From Osedax fenrisi (taxonomy: Eukaryota; Annelida; Polychaeta; Sabellida; Siboglinidae): a stretch of 64,000 bases of DNA. A program made the position numbers and the translations under genes. The notes below the pieces were generated by a model that saw only the letters and a list, made by a program, of their open reading frames with translations, was not told where the DNA came from and ran no database searches. The DNA is taken from contig OZ025239.1 in the NCBI GenBank assembly GCA_964019155.1, forward strand, positions 6,967,669-7,031,668, given 5' to 3'. Shown piece by piece: positions 1-13,992 of the stretch (position 1 is the stretch's first letter; every line of letters begins with the position of its first letter).

Positions 1-249
1 ATCAGTCTGCGCTTATCTCTCAGCGCTTATCTCTTATCGCGCGCGTTACCCGAGTGTACCTCTCCGCTACCCATTATTACACTCTCTAATCTGATAGCAC
101 CGTTAGCACTCGCGTCCACTAGTTCGCCCACTATACCGCCCACTAGACCGCCTACCGATACCTCAATAGATCTAACGCCGCTGCAGCGTTACATTGTTAT
201 CGATACGAGATCGTTACATAATAGAAACCACGATGACATTCACCGATAA
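1..249 (+). other. GC-richer block with an open frame, possible 3' end of a gene
   Basis: This block is much richer in G+C than the spacer after it. Frame 1 on the plus strand is open from the window edge to TAA at 247-249 (82 codons), with a Ser/Thr/Pro-rich middle. The opposite strand is also open over most of the block and has plausible splice sites (see 60-180), so at most one reading is right. No family is recognised on either strand. Confidence 0.2.
60..180 (-). CDS. Candidate internal exon, unknown protein
   Basis: On the minus strand a CTGCAG acceptor (AG at 182-181) is followed by 121 bp open in one frame, then a GAG|GTACAC donor (GT at 59-58). The exon would start with one split-codon base and carry 40 full codons. 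They encode a Gly/Val-rich stretch (GGLVGGIVGELVDASANG) followed by an Ile/Leu/Glu segment. Splice consensus and base composition support an exon. No domain is recognised, and the plus strand is also open here. If real, the gene continues leftward beyond the window on the minus strand. Confidence 0.28.
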
Positions 250-413
250 CTTACTTCTCGTATACAATAGGCATTCCCAGACACTGTAACCGATAATGAT
301 AAACACACAAAGTCATACTTCCTGTTTACATTATGTTTAAACCAATATATGCATGTGTTTGTGTATAACTTGACATTTATTGATTATTTGATGTTTTCGT
401 CTATTGTTAAGTT

Positions 414-456
<43 letters not shown>

Positions 457-1112
457 CAAGTGTGTCTTATAAATCATATGTCAAATAACAATTTATTAAT
501 ATTGTGCTATAAGATCTATAGAATGATATAATTAATTGATAATATTAAATATTAAATATTATTTAATATATATATATAAATTAATGAATTAAATAAACTA
601 AATATACATTAAAATATACACGAATATAAATGTATAATAACATAAGTTACATTTTATAATCCTTTATTTCTCGTCTAATCGTATGATAAACTTATTAATT
701 ATTCTTAATAAATCACATAATTTAACTTTAACATAACTTTTCCAAATCGTTATCTAAAATTAAAGATAAATGATGTAACCTAAATATACACATGTAATCT
801 AAACTGTAATTTATTGACTTATTTTAATGTATTATCTTTTATCACCCTATTAGTGAAGTATACCTATATTTACATATTGTTTACCTATTAGATGCTAGAA
901 CACCAATGCCTAATATTTAATCGGTAGATCATCAAAATACTATTTAATATTACACGAAGCATGAGACATGTTGCTAATGACCATATATGGCTTATATAAC
1001 TTTATAAAGCAATACGAGTTACGCGATCGGTTTCAATATATCTTCACTATTTTTAAAACCCCGACAGGGTACACTGTAGGGGTATTTAGGTGTATAAACT
1101 GACATATATGAC

Positions 1113-1160
<48 letters not shown>

Positions 1161-1528
1161 TGATCACACCCATACACAATGGCTGAAAATACGTGATTAG
1201 AATATTGCCACAGTTTACTGTTGTTCACATTTGTTCGTCGTTTAGCGTTTTTAAATTATATTGAAAACAGGTTATTAAATTATTAAAAATATAAACAAAC
1301 GAATATTATACAACAATAAATAAATAAAATTAAATAAATGATGGAAGAGCAAATAAAGGATGGATTCACTTGAACACCGAACAATGGACGAGCCAGTCTA
1401 GCTGATACCCGGAACACAATGGAACACCACATAACCACGTCGGCGAATACGTGGGCATCAAGTGACGCATCTATTGAAGCAATTAATGGATACATACATC
1501 GAGGTAAGCTTATTATATATATTGTATG

Positions 1529-1585
<57 letters not shown>

Positions 1586-1858
1586 ATGTGTATATGTGTG
1601 TAGGTGTATGTGTATATATATATATATATATTTATGTATATGTGTGTGTATGTGTGTATGTGTGTGATTACTACAATAACATATATGGTATATTATCTAT
1701 TGTATCATCACTTACCTGTACACTCCCTTATTACACTCCCTTGTTCCTTGTGCATACGTACTTGGTTATGTGTAGTGGTGTGCGTGTATTAGCGTCCAGT
1801 AGTTGTATCTATATATATATATCTATATATAGATATATATATATATATATATATATAT
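250..1858. other. AT-rich spacer with TA and TG microsatellites
   Basis: No gene is seen. It holds (TA)n tracts near 417-455, 1118-1158 and 1532-1575, a TG/TA mixture at 1575-1665 and another (TA)n at 1805-1860 that runs into the first SINE. The short open frames over the TA/TG tracts are low-complexity translations, not genes. Confidence 0.7.
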
Positions 1859-2158
1859 AACTGCCTGTGTGGCTCAGTGGCTAAGGCGTCAGACACACAA
1901 GCAGTAGGACACGGGTTCGAGCCTCGTCCGGACCATTAATTAATTTTATAAAATGGGTCTTAAAATATTATTTAGAAGTGATCTTATATAATTGTGTATA
2001 AATAAATGATCGGCTCTCGTTAAAACCATGGATGCCTTAACATGAGAGCGGCTTCGAAGGGACATTAGAGCCATATATGGTTATAAGTGAAAACTTCATC
2101 TAAGTTCCTGGATGGGATGAAAGGACTCCACCAAATAAAAAAATAACAAAATAACAAA
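1859..2158 (+). mobile_element. SINE-A copy 1, full length, tRNA-derived
   Basis: About 300 bp with a tRNA-like head: A-box region GTGGCTCAGTGGCTAAGGCG and B box GGGTTCGAGCC, then CCGGACCA. A conserved body follows (TTTAGAAGTGATCTTATATA, then ATGATCGGCTCTCGTTAAAA, then CATGAGAGCGGCTTCGAAGG), and the tail is built of AATAACAA units. (TA)n lies directly on both sides. It is the best-preserved plus-strand copy of a family with at least seven copies or fragments in this window. The CTAAGGCG part of the head resembles class II (Leu/Ser-type) tRNAs; the exact parent tRNA is inferred only loosely. Confidence 0.9.
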
Positions 2159-3863
2159 TATATATATATATATATATATGTATACAGTTTATAAACCACT
2201 GCCACACATAGTAGATATGTTTAGATAGGATACATTATATATAATATATACCTATAGGTATACATACATCGAGAAATGTACCACATTGTTACCTTGTTTT
2301 TATTATGTTTATACTATAATGCTTTGGTTTTAAATGTTCTATATTATTTATTCAATATATTTAAATTAAGAATTACTCGAATACGTCAATACAAACTAAA
2401 TAACTTTTATATCAGATATTTAGTGAATAAGACAACATATTGTTATTGTTTAATACATTTATGATCATATACGATATGATGCATATACGATCGTAACTTA
2501 GATACATTAGGACATTAGTAGGTGTACTTAGACCTATTTAGCTCAACATTATATGGCCTAGAATACACAATATCAAACATATTACGTAATGAACGTTATA
2601 GTTACTGTGCAATATAATCGGTATAATATTAATTTTATAAATTAGTAGTCTTGATAGCTTCTTAATGATACATTATACTGTATGTAAGTAGGGTTAACTT
2701 AATAAACTGTATTAATAGAGTATAGTTAATGCAACGGATACCGTATATTTAGTACATATCATAAAGTTCATTATACTTAGTTAGCTGCCTCGTTAAGTGA
2801 AAGTGTATCATGCGATAACGTAGGTGTTTATTAGGACATGTACTACTGGTTTATCGTGACGGGGTTTTAGTTAGTTTATCACACAATATACATATAATAT
2901 TGCCATAGTATAGTCAACGATTTGTGCTAAGGAAATATAACACACGCGAAATCGCGTAATTCGATGTTGTACACAAAACATGAACAGGCAGTTTATTCCA
3001 CATAAATAGGTAGTTATTATGGACAATTTTGTTGTTTATAATGTAAATAATATCAACCAATTGAATTTTAAAATGTATAATTATGGTTTTAAATTATTAT
3101 TTATAGGATGAAAACTAAGTGTTCATTATAATTAGTATACTAATAGGTCTATCCTATATAATAAATCAATAGGAAATATTGGTTTTACATATTTATATGG
3201 CGAGTAAAATCTAACTATATTGCATGTAATTTATAGAACTATGACAATATTATTGCATAGAAACCGCGTAAAACCTAAACCTACATCAGTGGTTCGTTAC
3301 TACTGCTAGCAGCGGTGAAGGTAATTATCAATCACGTTGCCTAGATAGGGATTATTATATCTTAGCTTCGCAAAATATTGTCGATAGTTATAACTACAAT
3401 AGTTTTGATATAAAGGTATAGATTATGATATCAGTATTACTATCAAAAGACGGTACCAGATATAACTAAGATATACTTAAACAGCACACATGTAGATCAT
3501 ACGGCTCTCGTATGTTAACCGGCTTCTGTGGCATCGCTAGCAACCCGGATGTGAATATTAGCTACGTTTAATACATGTTAATAGGCTGGCTGTCAGACAC
3601 GCGTGGTGTTATGTTGTACGATAGAGAGGAAACACAGTATGGTATAGGATAGGTAGGTATATACATGTATTACTACATAGTATTATAGTCGGGTTATAGT
3701 GTGATATGATTGGCTTAGAATGTTGTTAACACTGCTACTAAACATATGAAATCTTATAATATAGTACATACATTTCAGTTTTAAATCTTATAGTCAGGTT
3801 TCAGATAATATAGAAGTAACTATTCTAATATTTGTATATCATCTATATACTAGATATACCAGA

Positions 3864-3899
<36 letters not shown>

Positions 3900-4463
3900 C
3901 AAATATATGTATATTTTATTTCATCAATAATACTAATGTATTTTAGTTTATATAATAACACTATTTAATCTAAACATATAAAACACTACTTATTTGTCAG
4001 ACATATATGTTAATGTGACATACAGGTAAAGAAAGTAAACTGAACGATGGGCCGAGAACGAATTGTAATCCGGTTGCTATGGTGATACATAACTTCACGT
4101 AGAAAGTCACGTGTCATATGTATATTTGTACTTCGAAATGTAAACAAAGTTATAACTTCAAACGGTATTACATTAAACTTATTGTATACTTTAAAGCGAG
4201 TTTAATAATAGTAAAGCTACCACACGCTACATTATCTCGATGTATATATCTATTATTGAACAGAAAGTGTTAATTCACTTTATTAACACATGTGATCAAT
4301 GAGATCCATTACGATTTTCTTATTATACATATCTGAACATTATTGGACTTACTTTTAATCCTGTCCTTACAATATTACCAAACTACTTTTGTACTATTTA
4401 AGTGTGCTTTTTCAGAATAGAAACTACACTATTAATATTCATAAATATTCATAATATATATAA

Positions 4464-4496
<33 letters not shown>

Positions 4497-4710
4497 AATA
4501 CCTGGTGAAAACCCACCATTGGTGAAAACCCAGGGCATCATTTTGTTGTTTTTATCTTTCTTGTTATCGTTAGTAATTAATGTATCCGATGTATGTAGAA
4601 AATTAACTAAACTCACGTTAACTTTGTATCAATATGTAGACATTATTGCTGTAGCAACTTTAAATGCAAATTTGCATAATTTACTTTAAATTTACTTAAG
4701 TAAATATAAA

Positions 4711-4744
4711 ATATTCGATATATTTAGTTACTTCATTAATATTC

Positions 4745-4775
<31 letters not shown>

Positions 4776-4784
4776 CTATATATA

Positions 4785-4830
<46 letters not shown>

Positions 4831-4846
4831 GAATATTAATGAAGTA

Positions 4847-4891
<45 letters not shown>

Positions 4892-4921
4892 GAATATTAA
4901 TGAAGTAACTAAATATATCGA

Positions 4922-4927
<6 letters not shown>
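4711..4927. repeat. Foldback inverted repeat around (TA)n cores
   Basis: The left arm, about 44 bp containing TTAGTTACTTCATTAATATT, matches its reverse complement in the right arm ending near 4925. The centre is (TA)n plus an extra inverted copy of the ATTAATGAAGTAATTAAT part at about 4830-4855. The whole block could form a long cruciform. It may be a foldback element or the product of TA-tract rearrangement. Confidence 0.75.
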
Positions 4928-4963
<36 letters not shown>

Positions 4964-5436
4964 TTATATATTTATATATAGTTAGGTAAACACATTCTAT
5001 ATATAGATTATAGTTGTTGTTGTTTTTGGTATTGATGTTAGTGTTGTTGCTGACTATCTCCGTTATATACAATTACAATTATCACGTTAACTTTATAGTG
5101 ACATGTTCTAGAAAGTACTGCCTCAAAGTAAATAATGTATTGTAAAAAATGTAAAATAAAACCACTAAAGAATATTTCGTATGCGAGTTGACTCTATATA
5201 TATATATTATAGTAATAATATCATATGATATAGTAGATACAAAATCAGTATATATATAACTTATTGTTACTTCATCTAAAATAAGGACATTACGATCCAT
5301 ATGTCCTCTGTATTAACTTATGTAGGAGTCAACTTATCGTTGAAGATGTTGATAATCGTTGCTATCATTTGTCTCTGTTATCTCATGACCTCTATACATT
5401 ATCTAATATTCTACACTTATTATTTGATAAACAATA

Positions 5437-5508
5437 TATATATATAATGTTATTACATGCTAATACATTAGATATAATATATTATCATGTAATAACATTA
5501 TATATATA
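5437..5508. repeat. Perfect 23-bp inverted repeat
   Basis: The left arm 5437-5459 ends in ATGTTATTACATG, and the right arm 5486-5508 is its exact reverse complement, separated by a 26-bp AT-rich spacer. Nothing suggests a transcribed hairpin gene. Confidence 0.8.
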
Positions 5509-5787
5509 CTTAATTGTAATATATATACATAAATTAAACTCGCTTTAAAGTATACAATAAGATATACCAGTTCGCACCGACACTAAAAGTGTTCGATATG
5601 AGGATGTATTCTCATGACCCTGAACGATCAATAACAAAAAGGTCATATAGGTGGAAATAGGCGTTATAGAAAGTTGTCGTGCATCTAAAATTCGTTATTA
5701 ATGTTTAATAAAACATAATAAATATCACATTTCATTTATTTTATATATTATTTTATAATATAAATATATGTATACTATAGTATGTGA

Positions 5788-5829
<42 letters not shown>

Positions 5830-7703
5830 TATATAATTGTGACTGATTCTTAACCACATATATGTAAACTATAGTTATATAAACTATATATAATATAATA
5901 TCATGTGTAATTAAGTTCCATATATCTCTCTCTATCACTCTCACTCACTCATTCGCTATCTCTATCCCTCTCACTCACTTTCTATCAATATCTCTATCAC
6001 TCGCACACTATTTTCACTCTCTTTCACTCACTCACTCTCTTTTAACTCTATCTATCTCTCACACTCCCTTTCTATTATACATATATGCACAGGAGAAATG
6101 CGCTCTCTCTCTCTGAATAACGAAAGGAACCCCCTAACCCCCGTAACTATAGTAAACAGGTGTAGCGGTCCCTTAAGGCAGAGGGTTACGTGTTCACATG
6201 TAACATATTGCACAACTAACACATCTATAACCGTAGTCTATTATATGTGTTGAATTCATGTATTAGCTCATATCGTTGTTTAATACTATAATCTATAACG
6301 TATTTAAAGTTGTATATGTATATATTTTTTAATTAGATAACATATTACCACATCGCTTTTATAGTATTTTTGTTTGTTAAATTATGAAAGACATTTCATG
6401 TAATAATTTAATTATTATATTAATATTTGAATTACAACTTTCAGAACTAGATATAAACGATATATTAAATCAACATTTCAAAAATGAGTCACTAATAATA
6501 ACATAGTCATAACTTTGTATACGTATACGTATCTGATTAAGATGAGTTTAGGCTAAGTGCAAATACTTAGAATATCAGTCTCACATGTTAGCGAAATACA
6601 AAATACAAACATATACATTGGTATATATATTTAACGATAATTGAAATAGTTCAGTTCGTAGAAACAGTTTAGTTATGTGTATGTTAAGTATTCGTATAAT
6701 ATTGTAAGTAATAAAAAGTACTAAAAAGTATACGAATAGTATAATAATATATACTTAACGTTATCAGGATATAAAGTTGGGGTTAACCTTATGTCACACT
6801 CGTTACACCTCCCATATAGTAGTAAGTACACGTGCACTTATACATATGTATACCTATATACGGCATAATCTAATATAGGAGTATATGTGTACGACAAGGT
6901 AGCTAGTGGATACATTACGTGTATATACAATACGGCATAACATGCCACCTGCAGGTCCCACTTAGGTATCATGTCGAGTTCACATATGACAATTGGTCGT
7001 GTACATTCATAGAGTGTACAATCTAGAGGATATCAATACATTTATTACTAATATTACATCAACGTTATATTCACAATCTTTAAATGTATTTTTAATATAT
7101 ATATATATATATATAATTAACTATAGTTAATAGACTAATAGATAATAGTTAATTAACTGTAGATATATCTAACTATAATGATGGGATTATAATGCCATTG
7201 TATACAATGTTATATTGATCCTTATCAGAGAGCCTATTTGCCGAATCATAGCACATCCGGTATTAAATGAGATTACATAATACATGATACACATCTTATT
7301 CTTTTCGATAGCCAATTGCATTTGATACCCTTAATCGTGATGCCCGTGTTACATACCCTACCCGCTTAACCTGCATGTTAACAGCCTAGTTATCTTTCGT
7401 TTCGTTTATGTGACGTAAACACAATATATACATCGTATCGAGTCAATAAACAATGTAATACTACTGGTAATCATATATAGGATAAATGTCACTGGTACTC
7501 TATTTATAAAAACGTCGTGTGGGGTATTTTTATGATCAGATTAATTATTATTAGTAGGTATAGCAATTCTATTTATATGCATAATATTACTTGTAATTAT
7601 AAAGTTTGTATTCCTATATAAGTAGGCCTATAGGTATATTGTATACATTATTACCCGTATACGTGTATTTAGATATGTAACACATATCATGTATACACAT
7701 GTG

Positions 7704-8219
7704 TTAAGGGTGATCATAGAAAAAAAAGTTTTTTTGGACACATTGCATCTTATAGCTATTGAAATTTAAGAATATATGTATACTTCAATTTTTTTTTTAT
7801 TCATTTTTGACAACACGACATACTGTCAATCTTTTTTTTAGTCATTTTTTACGATTTTTTACATGTACAGTTTACATGTAAAAATTTCCTGTTAAAATTC
7901 CAAGAAATGTCCAGGAATTTTTTTTTTTAATTCTATTTTTTATATTTTCTATTCCATTATTATAAAATAAATAGTGTGTTAAGATTTGATAACAAATTAT
8001 TCATAACAAAGGTTTCAAATACTTATTTTTTTATAATTTATTTTTTACAATGTAAAATTTGTATCTAACTACATGTTAAACTTCACGAAGCTGTCGTGTG
8101 AGCTTAGATTAATAAAAATAAAATAAAATTTGTGTGCTTCATTTTAATGGTATATTTATTAAGAAAAACATAGTCCAATGTTAATCTGTTAATTTTAAAT
8201 TTTCTATGATCGCCCTTAA
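7704..8219. mobile_element. Short DNA transposon with inverted termini (TTAAGGG type)
   Basis: The left end TTAAGGGTGATCATAGAAAA is matched at the right end by the reverse complement of TTAAGGGCGATCATAGAAAA, one difference in 20. CATGTG stands immediately outside on both sides (7698-7703 and 8220-8225), which can be read as a 6-bp target duplication. Alternatively the TTAA itself is the duplicated target, as in piggyBac or Kolobok elements, and CATGTG is chance. The 516-bp interior is AT-rich with runs of T/A and has no coding capacity, so the element is non-autonomous. Confidence 0.75.
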
Positions 8220-8225
8220 CATGTG

Positions 8226-8599
8226 TGTACATATTTGAATATGTATATATAGATGCTTAATTTGGAACTATAACACTCGTACTTTACCTTATCACTAGAG
8301 ACAACAGTTACTGGAACCTATACACCCATGCTACCACCTGCGCTGTGTTAGAAACCAGAGACGTATGTTAGCCAGCTAAATATCAAGTTCTTACGTGAAT
8401 ACATTTAAGTCGTTATGACTTAGTAGTAAGGCTGTTTATCAGTTAGCTTTCATAATTATTGGCAATATGATGACCTTAAAAATACTAGATAAAACTGTCT
8501 CTATCATTTATTCTCTATTTACTTAGGCTTACAATTTATTGAATTATTGAGTGTCTTCTTTCTTGTTTTCTTCCATTTCTCTTAATCAATGTTGACACT
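8226..8599. other. Spacer between TIR element and LINE scrap
   Basis: Ordinary AT-rich sequence. No gene, RNA or repeat is recognised. Confidence 0.5.
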
Positions 8600-8775
8600 C
8601 AACCCTCTATCATTGGTGATGTTTTATACAACCGTCACCTATCAATATCTATCAAAGTCAGCATATATAACACACATTCTAAAAATAAAGCCTCGATACT
8701 TAACTATTTCAACTACCGACCCATATCACAAGTAGCTGCCATATCCAATGTTATTGACCGCATGTAAGCACCTCG
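8600..8775 (+). pseudogene. LINE reverse-transcriptase scrap
   Basis: Near 8690-8765 the plus strand reads NYRPISQVAAISNVIDRM. This resembles the NYRPIS...L motif at the start of the non-LTR reverse-transcriptase fingers. The frame closes with a stop just before the 43-bp array, and no other RT motif is found nearby. It is a short degenerate remnant whose clade cannot be assigned. Confidence 0.45.
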
Positions 8776-9389
8776 TGATAATATTGAACCTGACATCGGA
8801 GTGCCTATAGACATATAATGATAATATTGAACCTGACATCGGAGTGCCTATAGACATATAATGATAATATTGAACCTGACATCGGAGTGCCTATAGACAT
8901 ATAATGATAATATTGAACCTGACATCGGAGTGCCTATAGACATATAATGATAATATTGAACCTGACATCGGAGTGCCTATAGACATATAATGATAATATT
9001 GAACCTGACATCGGAGTGCCTATAGACATATAATGATAATATTGAACCTGACATCGGAGTGCCTATAGACATATAATGATAATATTGAACCTGACATCGG
9101 AGTGCCTATAGACATATAATGATAATATTGAACCTGACATCGGAGTGCCTATAGACATATAATGATAATATTGAACCTGACATCGGAGTGCCTATAGACA
9201 TATAATGATAATATTGAACCTGACATCGGAGTGCCTATAGACATATAATATAACCACCAATGATAATATTGAACCTGACATCGGAGTGCCTATAGACATA
9301 TAATGATAATATTGAACCTGACATCGGAGTGCCTATAGACATATAATGATAATATTGAACCTGACATCGGAGTGCCTATAGACATATAC
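8776..9389. repeat. 43-bp minisatellite, 14 near-identical units
   Basis: Eleven units run head to tail from 8776 to 9248, then a 12-bp interruption (TATAACCACCAA, 9249-9260), then three more units. Each unit begins TGATAATATTGAACCTGACA and contains TCGGAGTGCCTATAGAC. No base differences between units were seen except at the outer edge, so the array expanded recently or is kept uniform. It adjoins the LINE scrap. Each unit has an in-frame stop, so it does not encode a repeat protein. Confidence 0.97.
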
Positions 9390-10516
9390 TATAAAACTAT
9401 GTATATTATCGTAGTACGGAGATTACGCTAAATCCGATACTAATCGTGATTGATATATTTTTATTTTTGATTTAAATACAATGACAATTGTCAAGTGCCT
9501 TTGATACCCTTAATTCAAATTATATACCTCTTCCATCTGATACTCTCTCCTTTTCTACAATACTTTCTAGCATACATATATAAATGCATTGATGATATAA
9601 TTAAATGGTTCTATATAATCTCTCAATCGTTAACCTATCAAAATCAGATCACATTATCCTTAGCATATCAATCCTACTACACCTCTAACATCAATCTCTA
9701 CTAACCATCTACTATATATCCATCTTTATTAATTTATCAACAATCATGGTATCACTTGACATTATAATGTATCTCTTTCCACCCATATAACCAATTCGAA
9801 CCTATAATTACTACATATATAATATTTCAAAATATTGTACTAAATTATATTTTATCTCACTCAAATTAATATATTTACTCATTTTTCTAGACTTTATTTT
9901 TGTAATTATCCTATATATATCCGCATATATATATTCTTTGTGGAATGGTGTTATGTACAATCGCCAGGTAGAATAAATGTAGCGACTTTATTCAATATTA
10001 ATATAAGTGCTTGAACCTAAATATAGAATATTGTGCCATTCTAAAAAAGCTATTTATATGAAATCGTTAACATACCTTGCCGACATTGTTAATATTATAC
10101 CCAATAACCATGTCGTGGGAAATATATAATGTCAGTGAATGTACTACTGTATAATTGTACTTATGGTGATAATTTTTTTGCTATTTCTATACCTACATAT
10201 TGAAATGAATTACCAGTAGATATTAGATGTAATAAACACTATCTTTAAATACCGCATTTTGTATTATTATCTTGAACTTTAACAACATATCTTTCGTTAT
10301 TAGTTTTGTTTTTTCATTATTTACATTTCATTTCATTTATATGATGACAAATATCTACATTTTAATGAGTCAATATACAATATTAATAATAATAATAAAT
10401 AATAATAATAATAATAATATATCATCCACGCATGAGCTCTTGTATATTTGTCTCTAAATAGTTTACGGACCGCCTGCATTCTAAAGGTTCATCAAACTAC
10501 GCAGTGTAAATATAGA
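9390..10516. other. AT-rich spacer
   Basis: No gene is supported. It contains an (AAT)n run at about 10382-10418 and pyrimidine-rich sequence at 9500-9720. Confidence 0.6.
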
Positions 10517-10792
10517 TACACGTGGTGCAGTTGGCTGAGGCATACACGAATTGTTATTAATTATTGAAATCCCAGTCCAAACCAATCAAATATATCTTAA
10601 AATATTATTTAGAAGTGATCTTATATAATTGTGTATACATAAATGATCGGCTCTCGTTAAAACCATGGATACCTTAACATGAGAGCGGCTTCGAAGGGAA
10701 CTTATAACCATATATGGTTATAAATTAAAAGTTCATTTAAGTTCCTAGATGGAATTAAATGACTCCGCCAAAATAACAATAACAATAACAAA
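10517..10792 (+). mobile_element. SINE-A copy 2, diverged head
   Basis: The body matches copy 1 closely (TTTAGAAGTGATCTTATATA, ATGATCGGCTCTCGTTAAAA, CATGAGAGCGGCTTCGAAGG), and the tail is AACAATAACAATAACAAAT. The head is heavily diverged: GTGGTGCAGTTGGCTGAGGC still recalls an A box, but no B box is preserved. This is either an old copy or a relative with a different head. Confidence 0.8.
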
Positions 10793-12454
10793 TGTATACG
10801 TATTCATTAAATACTACTCTTTATATAGTGATTACATTCATGCGACATATTGTAATGCATAATAAGTCACATTGGTACTACCTATGTAAGTGAATGACCT
10901 TGAAAACATGTAACACGATCACCTTATATTACAAATAGAGATTTCTATTAATTATAATATGAATTAATAGAAGATGGGTATTGTTATTAAGTCTTCTTTA
11001 ACACTCAGTATTTGTTCATACTAATATACTAATAATAGATAGATTTTATATTCGTTTTTCTTTGTATATTTGAAATATCAGTTTATAAACCTACGTACTA
11101 CTTCACTTTAAGTTATTATATAACATAGTTTATAATTGTTTTTGATATAATTTATTATCTGTTTACAATATATATTTATTATAATAAACTTGAAACATTT
11201 TCACCAGATTATATTAATAAAGTAGTTCTGATTTATTTAATAAATACATATCCTCAATCGGAATAACAAAAATGATAACCATAATTCTACTCGGTTCAAT
11301 TCCATTATTTATCTGACCAAATAATATTATCATGTATGAGATATCTCTATAGAGATGAGATATCTCTATATGGATGAGATATCTCTATAGAGATAAGATA
11401 TATATATGTACAGATGATAGAAATAAAGTACAAATAATTAAAAAAATTCATATTTAATCAGATTATTATAAGAAATTAATATTATAATGTAAGAAACAAT
11501 TTAAATTGAATTATTATCTGTATTCCGGGTTAAATACTTCGTGAACACTTTAATACGTACGATGTTTTAATTAAAGTAAATATTTCTTCTACAAATTACT
11601 ATATCATTTATACACCATAAAACAAATTCTTAACCGACATATGTTCTGTAGCTCTATTGATTCTGAAGACAATAGATAATATATGTTGTTATCTCATTGT
11701 TATCAAAATGCACTAATAATTTCCTTTTTATAATATATTATATCACTATAATTATCATGTAATATATACAGTATACTAATTATTAGTAAATAAATAGAGA
11801 GAATTATATGAGAAAATATATATATATATATATCCTATAAACATTATATATTATATTATATACATTATATATATACATTATATACATATAAATTAGTATA
11901 TATATATATATAACTAGGAATATATTAATAAGAATGTACGACGTATATTGTAGGTGTGTGTATTTTACGAGCACGTATGTGTGTGTGAGTGTGCGTGTGA
12001 GAGTGTATGTGAGAGTGTGCGTGAGTGTATGTGTATTTGTGTGTAACCCGCAGAACAAACACACGTATACATAGCATGAGTAATGTCCTGACATAAGAAC
12101 GCATTGACATATTGACATAATGATAAATACGAATTCACGGGAGACATTACTTAACGTAAACAAGTATCTATATTCTTTGTACACAGACATATACATGCGC
12201 ATTACATACTGTACAATGTTGTATTCAGTTAATAGCTGTACCTTACAACTATACGAGTATTTGTTTGTGGTTTACATAATATAGTTTTAAAACTTTAGCA
12301 TATATATACATTTGTTATAAATTTAAATGTCATGAATTAATTATAAATATTATATATTATAATTTAATATGTATACACATTTTTATATATACTTATATAT
12401 GTACATAATATATATTTTGTTTAATGCATATATATAATAAAACCCTATATTTAA

Positions 12455-12505
<51 letters not shown>

Positions 12506-13474
12506 TATTCATAATTATAATTAAATATCAGATATAGTTTATAACACTATTATCAAAACAAGTTTACATGTATGTATGTGAGTTTACATGTATTTAACAA
12601 TACAATACATGTCGTACGGATAAACTCGGTGACATTTTACATGCGTAGGGTGATAGATAGCCGCGGATGTACGTATGTATATGTGTATGTATATACGTAT
12701 GTGTATACCATCGAAATAAAAAAAGGTGGCGTATTTTCTTTATATCGATGTCGTATGCGTATACTCGTGAGCGCGCGTCCGTGATTGCGTGCGTACGCGT
12801 GTCCGTGATTGCGTGCGTGCGTTCAGGATATCACGTGACTGTATTATTGTAATTCTTTATTTGTTTACAAAACATATCTATTACTATCACAACTGTGTGC
12901 TGTTAACTTTGTGTTTTACTATTGTAATAGTGATTTAATTGTACGCTGACCTGCCTAATACATATACGTTGACATCATATAATATATAAACGGGAAGTAA
13001 GGTGCCTTCACTGACGATAGAAATACGTTTAAATACAGCAGTTTTGTTGAAGATCTCATTTATAACGTCATTGCACTCGCTTCATCAGGTTAACATCTTT
13101 AATTTAGCCTTAATGAAATATATATATATATATAAATTTAGTGTAAATTATATTAAATACATACTTTAAAAACTCAATAAACATTACAAATTCAAATAAT
13201 AAACACATATTTATTATATCATATATTGTATATATTATATATAACGTATATTATATATAATGTATAGATATAATATATATATTCATATATATATATATAT
13301 ATTAATTTATATATATATATAATATGCAAATGTGCTATGTTATACTACATAACAACATATTCAACGTTAATGATATATATTACATGCGGAATAAGATTAA
13401 TTATGTTTTATTTATTTATATATTATAATACCACATTTTATATTCAAAATTAGAGCTTAATTTATACATGTGTT

Positions 13475-13541
<67 letters not shown>

Positions 13542-13661
13542 CATAGCATATGACGATACGTATTAATAGTTGTATCGCATATAATGTGTAATATAGTTAA
13601 GTTGTAAGCTGCCGAAAGAACATACGTTTATATGAAATGATTAAAATAATACATTTATACG

Positions 13662-13694
<33 letters not shown>

Positions 13695-13829
13695 TAAGTT
13701 ATTTATAATTATTCTAAACATTTTAATTATAATAATATTTCTCATCAGTTTTTAATATTTCTAATTATATTGAGATAAACATATTTTCCTATATTTGCAA
13801 TCTATAATATATACATATATATATTCATA

Positions 13830-13881
<52 letters not shown>

Positions 13882-13931
13882 TATATATAATGTATGCATA
13901 TATATAACGAATGTATGTATGTATTTACACA

Positions 13932-13992
<61 letters not shown>

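Larger units (their letters stand above)
2159..7697. other. Long AT-rich spacer
   Basis: No gene is supported over 5.5 kb. It contains (TA)n tracts (3868-3897, 4470-4497, 4740-4945, 5795-5823), two large inverted repeats described separately, a pyrimidine-rich CTCTCTAT/CACTCA stretch at 5925-6110, and otherwise unique AT-rich sequence with frequent stops in all frames. Confidence 0.65.

Noticed and set aside
1419..1860. Overlapping frames with IYIYIY and CVCVCV runs
   Set aside because: They are translations of (TA)n and (TG)n microsatellites; the same pattern recurs at every TA tract.
8776..9389. CRISPR array
   Set aside because: Units are directly adjacent with no variable spacers, and the context is an animal genome.
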